Source of the DNA: Mycobacterium sp. 1081908.1
GTDB lineage: Bacteria > Actinomycetota > Actinomycetes > Mycobacteriales > Mycobacteriaceae
DNA: 64,000 nt
Assembly (NCBI RefSeq): GCF_001673535.1
Contig: NZ_LZLY01000160.1
Coordinates: 1-64,000 of the forward strand
Direction: 5' to 3'
Of this stretch, positions 25,202 to 32,927 are shown one piece after another; position 1 is the first letter of the stretch, and each line of letters begins with the position of its first letter. A program made the position numbers and the translations under genes. A model generated the notes under the pieces. The model was not told where the DNA came from, did no database searches, and saw only the letters and a list, made by a program, of their open reading frames with translations.

Positions 25202-25512
25202 TCCAGCTCCTCTGCCGCCTCGGCGAGCCCGGCCAGCCGTGCACGCCAGAACTTCTCGAACGGATGTAGCCACTCGCCGAGCTCCGCCAGCGGTTCGGCG
25301 GTCAGGCGGTAGATGCGCCGGCGGCCCTGCGGCTCGTCAGCCACCAGCCCGGCGTCACGCAGCACCTTGAGGTGTTCGGCGACGGCCGGGCGGCTGAGCT
25401 CGAACCGGTCGCTGAGTTCCCCCGCGGACAGGGGCCGCCCGGCCAGGATCTCCAGCAGCTCGCGCCGCACCGGGTTCGACAGGGCGAGAAAGACGCGATC
25501 GGCGGAGGCCAC
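25198..25512 (-). CDS. ArsR family winged-helix transcriptional regulator
   Basis: 104 aa, GTG 25512. Winged HTH with FLALSNPVRRELLEILAGRPLSAGELSDRF followed by the recognition helix LSRPAVAEHLKVLRDAGLV. No CVC metal motif, so it is not a metal sensor of the classical type. The start is chosen because the frame further upstream passes through the perfect palindrome at 25524-25543, which is then the operator. Expected to repress itself, the AHSA1 gene and perhaps the divergent metallo-hydrolase. Confidence 0.9.
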   Translation of the reverse strand: MASADRVFLALSNPVRRELLEILAGRPLSAGELSDRFELSRPAVAEHLKVLRDAGLVADEPQGRRRIYRLTAEPLAELGEWLHPFEKFWRARLAGLAEAAEELE

Positions 25513-25523
25513 AGCCGCAATAT

Positions 25524-25543
25524 ATGTCGGGAATTCCCGACAT
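25524..25543. promoter_or_regulatory. Perfect 20-bp palindrome, ArsR operator, with an extra half-site
   Basis: Arms ATGTCGGGAA and TTCCCGACAT meet without spacer, 12 bases upstream of the ArsR GTG. A further half-site TTTCCCGACA lies at 25551-25560 toward the divergent metallo-hydrolase gene (start 25599). This layout fits a dimeric ArsR regulator controlling both directions. Confidence 0.8.
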
Positions 25544-25598
25544 GTCAACTTTTCCCGACACGTTCTCGCGCGGCACAAACCGGGCTACCGTCCTCCTT

Positions 25599-26321
25599 GT
25601 GCGCCTCGCCTGGGAACGACTGACCGACACGGTCCATCGCTGTCGGCTGGCGTTCTGCGACGTCACGGTCGGGCTGGTGCGGAGCGCCGGCGGAACGCTG
25701 ATCATCGACACCGGAACCACCCTCACCGAAGCGGCTGCCATCAATGCCGACGCACGGCGGCTCACCGGGCGCCCCGTGACTCACGTTGTGCTCACGCACC
25801 AGCACTTCGACCACGTCCTCGGTTGCTCGGCGTTCGGCGACGCCGAAATCCACTGCACGCCTGCGGTTGTCGAATATCTCAAGTCGGGCACCGGCCACCT
25901 TCGCGAAGACGCGCTGAGCTACGGCGCGAACGCCGCCGAAGTCGATCGCGCGATTTCGGCGTTGCGGCCGCCCCGGCGCGGCGTGTACGACGCCGCAATC
26001 GATCTCGGCGACCGCACCGTGACGGTGACGCACCCCGGGCGCGGCCACACGACCGCCGACCTGGTCGTGGTCGTGCCAGCCCGAGACGGTGGAAGCGACC
26101 CGGTCGTGGTCTTCACCGGTGACCTGGTCGAGGAGTCCGCCGACCCCGATATCGACGCCGATTCCGACGTGGCGGCCTGGCCGGCAACCCTTGATCGGGT
26201 ACTCGAGATCGGTGGCCCCCAGGCCGTCTACGTCCCGGGCCACGGGAGGGCCGTCGACGCCGAATTCGTCCGCCGGCAGCGGGATTGGTTGAAGAGACGC
26301 GCGCCCTTGGCGCCCGGCTAG
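25599..26321 (+). CDS. Metallo-beta-lactamase fold hydrolase (Rv1913-like)
   Basis: 240 aa. Metal motif VVLTHQHFDHVLG (HxHxDH with Gln at position 2) at about residues 60-72, the third His in HPGRGHTTADLVV, Asp in VVFTGDLVEES and the last His in YVPGHGRAVD. The first-position pattern THQHFDH retains both metal His and Asp. It resembles cyclase-like or glyoxalase-II-like MBL enzymes rather than antibiotic lactamases. GTG 25599 gives VRLAWERLTD; the frame further upstream crosses the operator. Divergent from arsR. Confidence 0.87.
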   Translation: MRLAWERLTDTVHRCRLAFCDVTVGLVRSAGGTLIIDTGTTLTEAAAINADARRLTGRPVTHVVLTHQHFDHVLGCSAFGDAEIHCTPAVVEYLKSGTGHLREDALSYGANAAEVDRAISALRPPRRGVYDAAIDLGDRTVTVTHPGRGHTTADLVVVVPARDGGSDPVVVFTGDLVEESADPDIDADSDVAAWPATLDRVLEIGGPQAVYVPGHGRAVDAEFVRRQRDWLKRRAPLAPG

Positions 26322-26503
26322 GCGCGCGCGGCGGTGCAGGCGGCGATGAGGACGGAGGCCAACGGGATGGCGGCCTCGAACGCCCAGCCCATCTTGACGT
26401 GCAGCACGCCCGCGTCCCAACGGATCTCGCTGTGGCGGGGGCCCATCCCGACCGCGCCCGCCAGCGGAAGATACCAACGCTCAAAGCGCAAGCTCGTCTG
26501 CAC
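26318..26503 (-). pseudogene. Truncated Rv1914c-like gene
   Basis: 61 aa from GTG 26503: FERWYLPLAGAVGMGPRHSEIRWDAGVLHVKMGWAF is the N-terminal half of a mycobacterial family whose members, as I remember them, run to about 135-140 aa and continue with a GWGVH-type region. Here the frame ends at IPLASVLIAACTAARA and a stop at 26318, overlapping the end of the MBL gene. The C-terminal half is missing, which suggests a deletion that fused the end to the MBL 3' region. It may be non-functional. Confidence 0.6.
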
Positions 26504-26579
26504 GAAACGGAGACTACCGATCACCGGCGGGCTTTGCTGGGGATTGCGCGGGGGAAGGTGGTGAGCGCCATTGCGCCGA

Positions 26580-26598
26580 CATGCCGGAGTGCGGCATG
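26580..26598. promoter_or_regulatory. Inverted repeat in the aceA promoter region
   Basis: CATGCCG and CGGCATG are perfect 7-bp arms around GAGTG. It lies about 100 bases upstream of the aceA ATG and 77 bases from the start of the truncated gene. A candidate operator for the glyoxylate gene. Downstream, TTGAAC (26633) and TAAACT (26654) with 15 bases between could be a weak promoter. Confidence 0.45.
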
Positions 26599-26698
26599 GC
26601 CACAGTTCCGGCTCGGGACCATTGCCCCCTGATTGAACCGCCATCTCCGGGGATAAACTCACGGTCAGCGGATTCCTGCCGAAGAGGAGCGTAACCCC

Positions 26699-28987
26699 AT
26701 GGCCATCATCGAAACGGACACCGAGGTCCGCACGCCGTTCGAGCAGGACGTCGAGGCTACGCAGCGATACTTCGAGGGTTCGCGCTTTGCCGGGATCACC
26801 CGCCTGTACACGGCCCGCCAGGTCGCCGAGCAGCGCGGCACCATTCCGACCGACTACACCGTGGCGCGCGAAGCGGCGGCGGCGTTTTACGACCGGCTGC
26901 GCGAACTCTTCGCGGCGAAGAAGAGCATCACGACGTTCGGCCCGTATTCGCCGGGCCAGGCGGTCAGCATGAAGCGGATGGGGATCGAGGGCATCTACCT
27001 CGGCGGCTGGGCGACCTCGGCCAAGGGCTCCACGACCGAAGACCCCGGGCCGGACCTGGCCAGCTACCCGTTGAGCCAGGTGCCCGACGACGCGGCGGTG
27101 CTGGTGCGCGCCCTGCTCACCGCCGACCGCAATCAGCAGTATCTGCGCCGGAACATGAGCGAACAGCAGCGGGCGACGGCGCCGGAGTACGACTTCCGGC
27201 CCTTCATCATCGCCGACGCCGACACCGGCCACGGCGGTGATCCGCACGTGCGCAACCTGATCCGTCGCTTCGTAGAGGTCGGCGTGCCCGGCTACCACAT
27301 CGAGGACCAGCGCCCCGGCACCAAGAAGTGCGGCCACCAGGGCGGCAAGGTCCTGGTGCCGTCGGACGAGCAGATCAAGCGCCTCAACGCCGCCCGCTTC
27401 CAGCTCGACGTGATGCGGGTGCCCGGCATCATCGTCGCGCGCACCGACGCCGAGGCGGCCAACCTGATCGACAGCCGCGCCGACGAGCGCGACCAGCCGT
27501 TCCTGCTCGGCGCGACCAACCTGAAGATTCCGTCCTACAAGGCCTGCTTCCTGGCGCTGGTACGGCGTTTTTACGAGCTGGGCGTCAAGGAGCTCAACGG
27601 CCATCTCCTCTACGCGATGTCCGACTCGGAGTACGCCAACGCCACCGGATGGCTTGAGCGCCAAGGCATTCAGGGCCTGATCTCCGACGCCGTCAATGCC
27701 TGGCGGGAGAACGGCAAGCAATCGATCGACGACCTCTTCGACCAGGTCGAGTCGCGGTTCGTCGCCGCCTGGGAGGACGACGCCGGGCTGATGACCTACG
27801 CCGAGGCCGTCGCGGAGGTCCTCAAGTTCGGCGAGAGCGAGGACGAGCCGACGGCCATGACCCCCGACGACTGGCGCCGGTTCGCCGAGCGCGCCTCGCT
27901 CTTCGAGGCCAAGGAGAGGGCGAAGGAACTGGGCGTCGACTCTCCCTGGGACTGCGAGCTGGCGAAGACCCCGGAGGGCTATTACCAGATCCGCGGCGGC
28001 ATTCCGTACGCGATCGCCAAGTCGCTCGCGGCGGCGCCGTTCGCCGACATCCTCTGGATGGAGACGAAGACGGCCGATCTCGCCGACGCGCGGCAGTTCG
28101 CCGAGGCCATCCACGCCAAGTTCCCCGACCAGATGCTGGCCTACAACCTCTCGCCGTCGTTCAACTGGGACACCACCGGCATGACCGATGACGAGATGAA
28201 GCGTTTCCCGGAAGAGCTCGGCAAGATGGGCTTCGTCTTCAACTTCATCACCTACGGCGGACACCAGATCGACGGCGTCGCGGCCGAGGAGTTCGCCACC
28301 GCGCTCAGACAGGACGGCATGCTGGCGCTGGCCCGCCTGCAGCGCAAGATGCGACTCGTCGAGTCGCCTTACCGGACACCGCAAACCCTGGTGGGTGGCC
28401 CGCGCAGCGACGCCGCGCTGGCCGCGTCCTCGGGACGCACCGCGACCACCAAGGCGATGGGCAAGGGCTCGACCCAGCACCAGCACCTCGTGCAGACCGA
28501 AGTGCCCAAGAAGCTGCTCGAGGAATGGCTCACGTTGTGGAGCGAGCACTACCACCTCGGAGAAAAGCTCCGCGTGCAGTTGCGCCCGCGCCGGGCCGGC
28601 TCGGATGTGCTCGTGCTGGGGATCCACGGCAACGGTGACGAGCAGCTGGCCAACGTCGTCTTCGATCCCATCAAGGACCGCCACGGCCGCAGCATCCTCA
28701 CGGTCCGCGACCAGAACACGTTCGCCGAAAAGCTGCGCCAGAAGCGGCTGATGACCCTGATCCACCTGTGGCTGGTGCACCGGTTCAAGGCCGACGCGGT
28801 CTACTACGTCACGCCCACCGAGGACAACCTGTATCAGACCTCGAAGATGAAGTCCCACGGCATCTTCAGCGAGGTCAACCAGGAGGTGGGCGAGATCATC
28901 GTCGCCGAGGTGAACCATCCGCGCATCGAGGAGCTGCTGACGCCCGACCGGGTGGCGCTGCGGAAGCTGATCACCAAGGAAGACTAG
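26699..28987 (+). CDS. aceA: Isocitrate lyase 2, full-length (AceA2)
   Basis: 762 aa. Splits isocitrate into glyoxylate and succinate in the glyoxylate shunt; isocitrate lyases of mycobacteria also cleave 2-methylisocitrate. The catalytic loop GTKKCGHQGGK carries Cys211, FIIADADTGHGG binds Mg, and YNLSPSFNW lies near the active site. The large size, with an insert in the middle and an extra C-terminal domain beyond residue about 600, is that of ICL2. In Mtb H37Rv this gene is split into aceAa (Rv1915) and aceAb (Rv1916); here the frame is intact. ATG 26699 after GAGGAG. Confidence 0.95.
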   Translation: MAIIETDTEVRTPFEQDVEATQRYFEGSRFAGITRLYTARQVAEQRGTIPTDYTVAREAAAAFYDRLRELFAAKKSITTFGPYSPGQAVSMKRMGIEGIYLGGWATSAKGSTTEDPGPDLASYPLSQVPDDAAVLVRALLTADRNQQYLRRNMSEQQRATAPEYDFRPFIIADADTGHGGDPHVRNLIRRFVEVGVPGYHIEDQRPGTKKCGHQGGKVLVPSDEQIKRLNAARFQLDVMRVPGIIVARTDAEAANLIDSRADERDQPFLLGATNLKIPSYKACFLALVRRFYELGVKELNGHLLYAMSDSEYANATGWLERQGIQGLISDAVNAWRENGKQSIDDLFDQVESRFVAAWEDDAGLMTYAEAVAEVLKFGESEDEPTAMTPDDWRRFAERASLFEAKERAKELGVDSPWDCELAKTPEGYYQIRGGIPYAIAKSLAAAPFADILWMETKTADLADARQFAEAIHAKFPDQMLAYNLSPSFNWDTTGMTDDEMKRFPEELGKMGFVFNFITYGGHQIDGVAAEEFATALRQDGMLALARLQRKMRLVESPYRTPQTLVGGPRSDAALAASSGRTATTKAMGKGSTQHQHLVQTEVPKKLLEEWLTLWSEHYHLGEKLRVQLRPRRAGSDVLVLGIHGNGDEQLANVVFDPIKDRHGRSILTVRDQNTFAEKLRQKRLMTLIHLWLVHRFKADAVYYVTPTEDNLYQTSKMKSHGIFSEVNQEVGEIIVAEVNHPRIEELLTPDRVALRKLITKED

Positions 28988-29060
28988 GGATCCGCCCCCG
29001 ACTATTTGCTGACCGAGCCGGGGCCGTTGCCGAGCTCGTCTCGCCGCGCGCCGTTTCGGT

Positions 29061-29084
29061 CCGCGCGCGGCTTCGCCCGCGCGG
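29061..29084 (+). terminator. GC-rich imperfect hairpin after aceA
   Basis: CCGCGCGCGG-CTTC-GCCCGCGCGG forms an imperfect stem about 75 bases after the aceA stop. No T-tract follows. Mycobacterial terminators often lack one, but the assignment is weak. Confidence 0.3.
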
Positions 29085-29149
29085 CGGTCTTCACCTACCG
29101 CTGGGCCCCCCCGGAATCGTCGATGGCCGTATGCCTTGACAACTCTCCC

Positions 29150-29178
29150 TTGCAGCAATAGTTGCACATGTGTAGGAT
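29150..29178 (+). promoter_or_regulatory. Candidate promoter of the small exported protein gene
   Basis: TTGCAG (29150-29155) and TAGGAT (29173-29178) are spaced by 17 bases, 40 bases before the ATG at 29218. A second -35-like TTGACA lies at 29136. TAGGAT matches the TANNNT -10 of mycobacterial SigA promoters. The surroundings are AT-richer than average. Confidence 0.45.
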
Positions 29179-29217
29179 TAGCTGCGGCAAGCGCCCCTGC
29201 GAGGAGAGGACAGACCG

Positions 29218-29448
29218 ATGACGGCTCGGGTCAAGACGGCGATCGCGATGTTTGGTGGTACCACCGCGCTGGCACTGGCGGTCGGATTCGGTGGCGTCGG
29301 CGTTAGCCCGGTGGGCGGCGCGCCCGCACCGACGACGCATGCGTCGTCCAGCGTGACGTCGGCGCACCCCGACGCGGTGGCCCCGGCGGGTGGCGCCGGC
29401 GTGCAGGCCGCCACTTTGGCAAGCTGCGTGTCCGGCCTCGACTGCTAA
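29218..29448 (+). CDS. Small exported protein, paired with downstream Gly-rich lipoprotein
   Basis: 76 aa, ATG 29218 after GAGGAGAGGA. A signal peptide (MTARVKTAIAMFGGTTALALAVGFGGVG) is followed by an Ala/Ser/Pro-rich mature part of about 45 residues ending CVSGLDC. The N terminus is similar to that of the next gene (MRSAARNAVALFGGTAMLVFAVGCGGG), but the lipobox Cys is Phe here, so this copy should be secreted rather than lipidated. The two C-terminal cysteines could form a disulfide loop. Function unknown. Confidence 0.65.
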   Translation: MTARVKTAIAMFGGTTALALAVGFGGVGVSPVGGAPAPTTHASSSVTSAHPDAVAPAGGAGVQAATLASCVSGLDC

Positions 29449-29561
29449 CCGGCCGCATTCGCCCACTGCCACCGCCCCCATCCGTTTGCGCCGGCGAGAG
29501 CCGGGGTACGGAGAAGTGGACCGCGCAAAGAGCGGCGCGAGTGGAGAGGTGGGGATTGGCG

Positions 29562-29954
29562 ATGAGATCAGCAGCTAGGAATGCCGTCGCACTTTTCGGC
29601 GGCACGGCGATGCTCGTGTTCGCAGTCGGATGCGGCGGCGGCAATAAGGGGCCGAGCAGCAGCAGCACGACGCCATCGACCACCACCACACCGTCGTCCA
29701 GCGTTGCGCCCGCGCCGTCCACGGCGCCGGGCGGCCCGACCGGTGGCGGCGGTCCCGGCGGCGGGGGCGGCGGCGTGCCCGGCGGCCCGACTGGTGGCGG
29801 CGGCCCGGGCGGCGGCGGTGGCAGCGTCCCGGGTGGCCCGACCGGTGGCGGCGGTCCCGGCGGCGGGGGCGGCAGCATCCCCGGCGTCGGTGGCGGCGGC
29901 GGTGGGCCGGGCGGCGGCGGAGGTTGCGTCGGCAACGTCTGCGGCGGCTACTAA
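29562..29954 (+). CDS. Gly-rich repeat lipoprotein
   Basis: 130 aa, ATG 29562 (an in-frame GTG at 29541 is the alternative). The signal peptide ends VFAVGC, a lipobox with Cys24. A Ser/Thr/Pro-rich linker (residues 31-56) precedes three 17-aa repeats GGPTGGGGPGGGGG(G/S)(V/I)P (about 57-107), a degenerate fourth, and the end CVGNVCGGY. This is a surface-anchored, probably extended low-complexity chain. It sits 113 bases after its shorter relative. It could also bind partners through the terminal Cys pair. Function unknown. Confidence 0.7.
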   Translation: MRSAARNAVALFGGTAMLVFAVGCGGGNKGPSSSSTTPSTTTTPSSSVAPAPSTAPGGPTGGGGPGGGGGGVPGGPTGGGGPGGGGGSVPGGPTGGGGPGGGGGSIPGVGGGGGGPGGGGGCVGNVCGGY

Positions 29955-29985
29955 CACGCCGGCTACGGCGAAGACTTGCTACCAA

Positions 29986-30019
29986 GCCGGTGGGGTCATG
30001 TGATTCTGGCCCCGCCGGC
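29986..30019 (+). terminator. Possible terminator hairpin after the Gly-rich lipoprotein gene
   Basis: GCCGGTGGGG (29986-29995) pairs with CCCCGCCGGC (30010-30019), ten pairs with one G-T wobble, loop 14. No T-run follows. It is placed between the lipoprotein stop and the LLM-oxidoreductase start. Confidence 0.4.
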
Positions 30020-30105
30020 TGAGCAATATCTGGGGTCCGCCCTTTTGCGGTAACCAACGGCGGCTTGGGTTATGGTTCGGGCAACTCGACCGCAAGGGGA
30101 CTCCA

Positions 30106-31266
30106 ATGGCCAAGCTCAGGTTCGGATATTTCATCGCCCCGTTCCATCGAGCCGGTACGAATCCGACGCTGGCCCTGCAGCGCGATCTCGAGTTCGTCGA
30201 ACACCTCGACGCCGTCGGCTTCGACGAGGCCTGGATCGGCGAACATCACTCGGCGGGCAGCGAGATCATCAGCTCCCCGGAGGTCTTCATCGCCGCGGCA
30301 GCCGAACGCGCGAAGCGGATTCGCTTTGGCACCGGCGTCATTTCGCTCGCGTATCACAACCCGCTCTGGGTCGCCGATCGGTTGATGCTGCTGGATCACC
30401 TGACGCACGGGCGCGTGATCGGCGGGATGGGACCGGGCTCCTTGCCGACGGATTCCGCGATGATCGGGCTGAATCCCACCGACACGCGCGAGCTTCTGGA
30501 GACGAACCTCGACATCGTGGTCCGGTTGCTGGCGGGGGAGACGGTTAGCGCGAAAACCGCGACGCACCAGCTATTCGACGCGAAGTTGCAGCTCGCCCCG
30601 TACTCGGACGGCGGGATCCCGCTGGCGGTCGCCGCGGTCGCCTCGCCGACCGGGGCGCGGCTGGCGGGCAAGCACGGCATCGGGTTGCTGTCCATCGGGG
30701 CGACGCTGATCGTCGAGGGCTTCGACGCGCTTTCCTATCACTGGGGCATCGTCGAGGAGCGCGCCGCGGCCTTCGGCACGCACGTCGACCGCAAGGACTG
30801 GAGCCTGGTCGGGCCGATGCACATCGCCGAGACCGACGAGCAGGCCCGCACCGACGTGAAATTCGGCATCGAGTCGTGGTTCAACTACTTCCAGAAGGTT
30901 GCGGCCTTCCCGCAGATGACCATGCCGGGGGAGCAGCTCGACGAGATGATCGACATCATCAACGAGAGCGGGGCCGGGGTGATCGGCACGCCCGAGCGGG
31001 CGCGGGCCCAGGTGCAGCGGCTATGGGACCAGTCCGGTGGATTCGGCTGCTTCCTGCAGATGGGCCACGAGTGGGCCAACCCCGCCGCCACCAAGCGGTC
31101 CGCCGAGCTGTTCGCCGCCGAGGTGATTCCGCACTTCCAGGGTCAAGCGCAGCCGACACTGGACGCCGCCGCGCGCGCCGGGCAGGTGCGCGAGGGCTTC
31201 GCGCAGTCCCAGCTGCAGGCCGTCGAGCACATGACCAAGAAGTATGAAAGCGAGAAAAGCGGCTAA
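30106..31266 (+). CDS. LLM-class (luciferase-like) flavin monooxygenase
   Basis: 386 aa, ATG 30106. Bacterial luciferase-like fold: KLRFGYFIAPFHRAG, FDEAWIGEHHSAGSE (the conserved EHH segment), GTGVISLAYHNPLWVADRLMLLDHLTHGRVIGGMGPGSL, and a long helical C terminus. It would use FMNH2 (or F420, less likely by the FMN-type EHH motif) to oxygenate an aldehyde, ketone or terpene-like substrate. The C terminus beyond residue 350 (LDAAARAGQVREGFAQSQLQAVEHM) is an added amphipathic helix. Its stop overlaps the convergent exported-protein gene by 3 bases. Confidence 0.9.
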   Translation: MAKLRFGYFIAPFHRAGTNPTLALQRDLEFVEHLDAVGFDEAWIGEHHSAGSEIISSPEVFIAAAAERAKRIRFGTGVISLAYHNPLWVADRLMLLDHLTHGRVIGGMGPGSLPTDSAMIGLNPTDTRELLETNLDIVVRLLAGETVSAKTATHQLFDAKLQLAPYSDGGIPLAVAAVASPTGARLAGKHGIGLLSIGATLIVEGFDALSYHWGIVEERAAAFGTHVDRKDWSLVGPMHIAETDEQARTDVKFGIESWFNYFQKVAAFPQMTMPGEQLDEMIDIINESGAGVIGTPERARAQVQRLWDQSGGFGCFLQMGHEWANPAATKRSAELFAAEVIPHFQGQAQPTLDAAARAGQVREGFAQSQLQAVEHMTKKYESEKSG

Positions 31267-31769
31267 GGGTTTTCCGTCGTCACGGGGTTGGGGGTCGCCG
31301 GGTTCGTTACCCCGGGAAGCTGCCCCGGCCAGGGCGGCAGCCCGGTGTTCGGCTCGGACGCCGGCGCCACCTCTACCGACACACATTTCTTCGCATGAAG
31401 CGCGTTTTTCCACGCGCCCGGTGGGTTCGGCGGGGCCGACAGCGCGCCGTCGGGGCAGCGGAACGAGCACGAACCCTCCAGCGCCCCCAGCGGAGTGATG
31501 ACCGAGGCGTTGAAGATGAAGATGTTGATGCCGCCGATGCCCTGCACGGCACCGCCGCCGTATTCGCAGTGCCAATGACTGCCGTTCTCCTCGACGGGGA
31601 AGTCGCACCAGTAGTGATAGGCCCCCATTTCCATGCCCGATCCGCCCACCCCGGGGTAGTCGCACAACCCGGGGCCCGGCACGTTGCCGCCGATATCCGC
31701 CTGCGCGACGGGAACACTCAGACCCAGCCAACCGGTCGCCGCTATGCCGAAAACAACGAAGCTTTTCAT
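31263..31769 (-). CDS. Exported Cys-containing protein of unknown function
   Basis: 168 aa. A signal peptide (MKSFVVFGIAATGWLGLSVPVAQA, cleavage after AQA-D) is followed by a globular part with at least five Cys: LCDYPG, YWCDFPVEENGSHWHCEYGGG, GSCSFRCPDG and KKCVSVE. The acidic/aromatic WCDFPVEENGSHWHCEYGGG motif recurs in several mycobacterial secreted proteins, but the family has no known function to my knowledge. The C terminus is Pro-rich. ATG 31769. Disulfides are likely in the mature cell-envelope protein. Confidence 0.78.
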   Translation of the reverse strand: MKSFVVFGIAATGWLGLSVPVAQADIGGNVPGPGLCDYPGVGGSGMEMGAYHYWCDFPVEENGSHWHCEYGGGAVQGIGGINIFIFNASVITPLGALEGSCSFRCPDGALSAPPNPPGAWKNALHAKKCVSVEVAPASEPNTGLPPWPGQLPGVTNPATPNPVTTENP

Positions 31770-31944
31770 TCGTCCACCCCTTCACAGCGACCGAGCTGCA
31801 CCGCGGCATCGTGGGCAATCACCCACTCGGGCAAACCAGCCGCGACGCCCTTAGTATTTGGCCTCCCGCCTCTGGTTTAAACCTCATATGCGGGCGATAG
31901 CCCCTTCTCAGCGGGCAGCTAGCGAGGGGGCAGATACATGAAGG

Positions 31945-32310
31945 ATGACAATCACCGCCCCGGATCGGCGCCGGCGAACGGTGCGGCTGGTTTTGGCCGG
32001 GGCGGCGGCCCTGGCGATGATCGCGCTGTTCGACGCCGCGCGCCCCGAAACGACGCCCGCCGCGCCCGGATCCGTGCGCCTGACGGACGTCGCCGTCTCG
32101 GCTCCCGAGAGCGGACCCTTCGGGGGCTTCGCCGCCGATGCCGACGACGACCAGGCTCAGCAGCAGGCCCAGCTGCAGGAACAGCTCGACCTGCAGCAGA
32201 TGCAACAGTCCATGCAGCAGGCCGAGCAGCAGAACGAAGCGGCCCAGCAGCAGTTCTTACAGGACATGCAGCAGGCGCAGACAACCGAGCAGCAGGCCAA
32301 CAACCCCTAA
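31945..32310 (+). CDS. Exported or membrane-anchored Gln-rich protein
   Basis: 121 aa, ATG 31945. An Arg-rich start (TITAPDRRRRTVR) and a hydrophobic stretch (residues about 14-29, LVLAGAAALAMIALF) form a signal or anchor. A short acidic region follows, then from about residue 69 a Gln-rich coiled-coil segment (QQAQLQEQLDLQQMQQSMQQ and on) to the end. No enzyme domain. The strongly polar single-helix tail suggests an extended coiled coil outside the membrane. Function unknown. Confidence 0.7.
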   Translation: MTITAPDRRRRTVRLVLAGAAALAMIALFDAARPETTPAAPGSVRLTDVAVSAPESGPFGGFAADADDDQAQQQAQLQEQLDLQQMQQSMQQAEQQNEAAQQQFLQDMQQAQTTEQQANNP

Positions 32311-32344
32311 GCGGCTCGAAAAACCTTGTACGCCAAGGTAATCG

Positions 32345-32812
32345 CTACCTTCCGCCACTTGCTTCGCGCTCGGCCGCCCTCACCAACCGGCCCGCAAAAA
32401 ACCTGACTGCGCCGCCCAGCGCGGCCCGCATCACCGGGCCCGTCCCGGGGACCCCCTCGACGAACGCGCCGGTCCAGCGAATGTCGGTGCCGCCCGCCGG
32501 ATTCGGGGTGAGGATCACCTCGCCGGAGTAATCCTTGGCGGGGCTCGGCGGCCCGACCAGCTTGTAGGCGTGGCGATGGTCCTGCTCGTAGGCGACGGTT
32601 TCCTCCTGCACGAGCAGGGGCCACATGCCCACCTTGCGGATGGACCCGACGCCGCCCGGCGCCGGATCCCCCTGGCGCGCCCAACTCGACTGAAGGACGA
32701 TCGGCTTGGCCCACTTCGACCAGTTGGCGCCGTCGGCCACCAGCCGGAACAACGTCGCCGCGGGCGCGCTGCTGGTCCGGTTGATCTCGAACGTGAACTT
32801 ACGACCCGACAT
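32345..32812 (-). CDS. SRPBCC family protein (Rv1919c-like)
   Basis: 155 aa, ATG 32812 with a TCAGGAG upstream. Pattern FTFEINRTSSAPAATLFRLVADGANWSKWAKPIVLQS is the usual START-like N terminus with the conserved W; later GTDIRWTGAFVEGVPGTG and a C-terminal helix. The size matches what I recall for Mtb Rv1919c at the same relative position, but this is from memory. Ligand unknown. Convergent with the Gln-rich gene and divergent from the beta-lactamase-like lipoprotein gene. Confidence 0.82.
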   Translation of the reverse strand: MSGRKFTFEINRTSSAPAATLFRLVADGANWSKWAKPIVLQSSWARQGDPAPGGVGSIRKVGMWPLLVQEETVAYEQDHRHAYKLVGPPSPAKDYSGEVILTPNPAGGTDIRWTGAFVEGVPGTGPVMRAALGGAVRFFAGRLVRAAEREASGGR

Positions 32813-32927
32813 CCCGACTCCTGAAGATCGCTGAGTGACCCGGATGGCACTGCCGCGTACCCTACCCCCACCATCTCAAAGCGCGGTTTCTCTGCGGGGC
32901 CCCGCGCCGGGCGCGATCATTCACGGT

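Noticed and set aside
29061..29084. Strong terminator for aceA
   Set aside because: The stem has mismatches and no T-tract; kept only at low confidence.
26318..29167. 949-aa open frame on the minus strand opposite aceA
   Set aside because: It is antisense to the strongly supported isocitrate lyase. Such long shadow frames are expected from high third-position G+C.
29150..29178. Regulatory similarity of the 29.15 kb TGCA-rich stretch to the ATTGCA array at 45.9 kb
   Set aside because: The shared sequence is too short and not arranged as a palindrome. I kept it only as a possible promoter.
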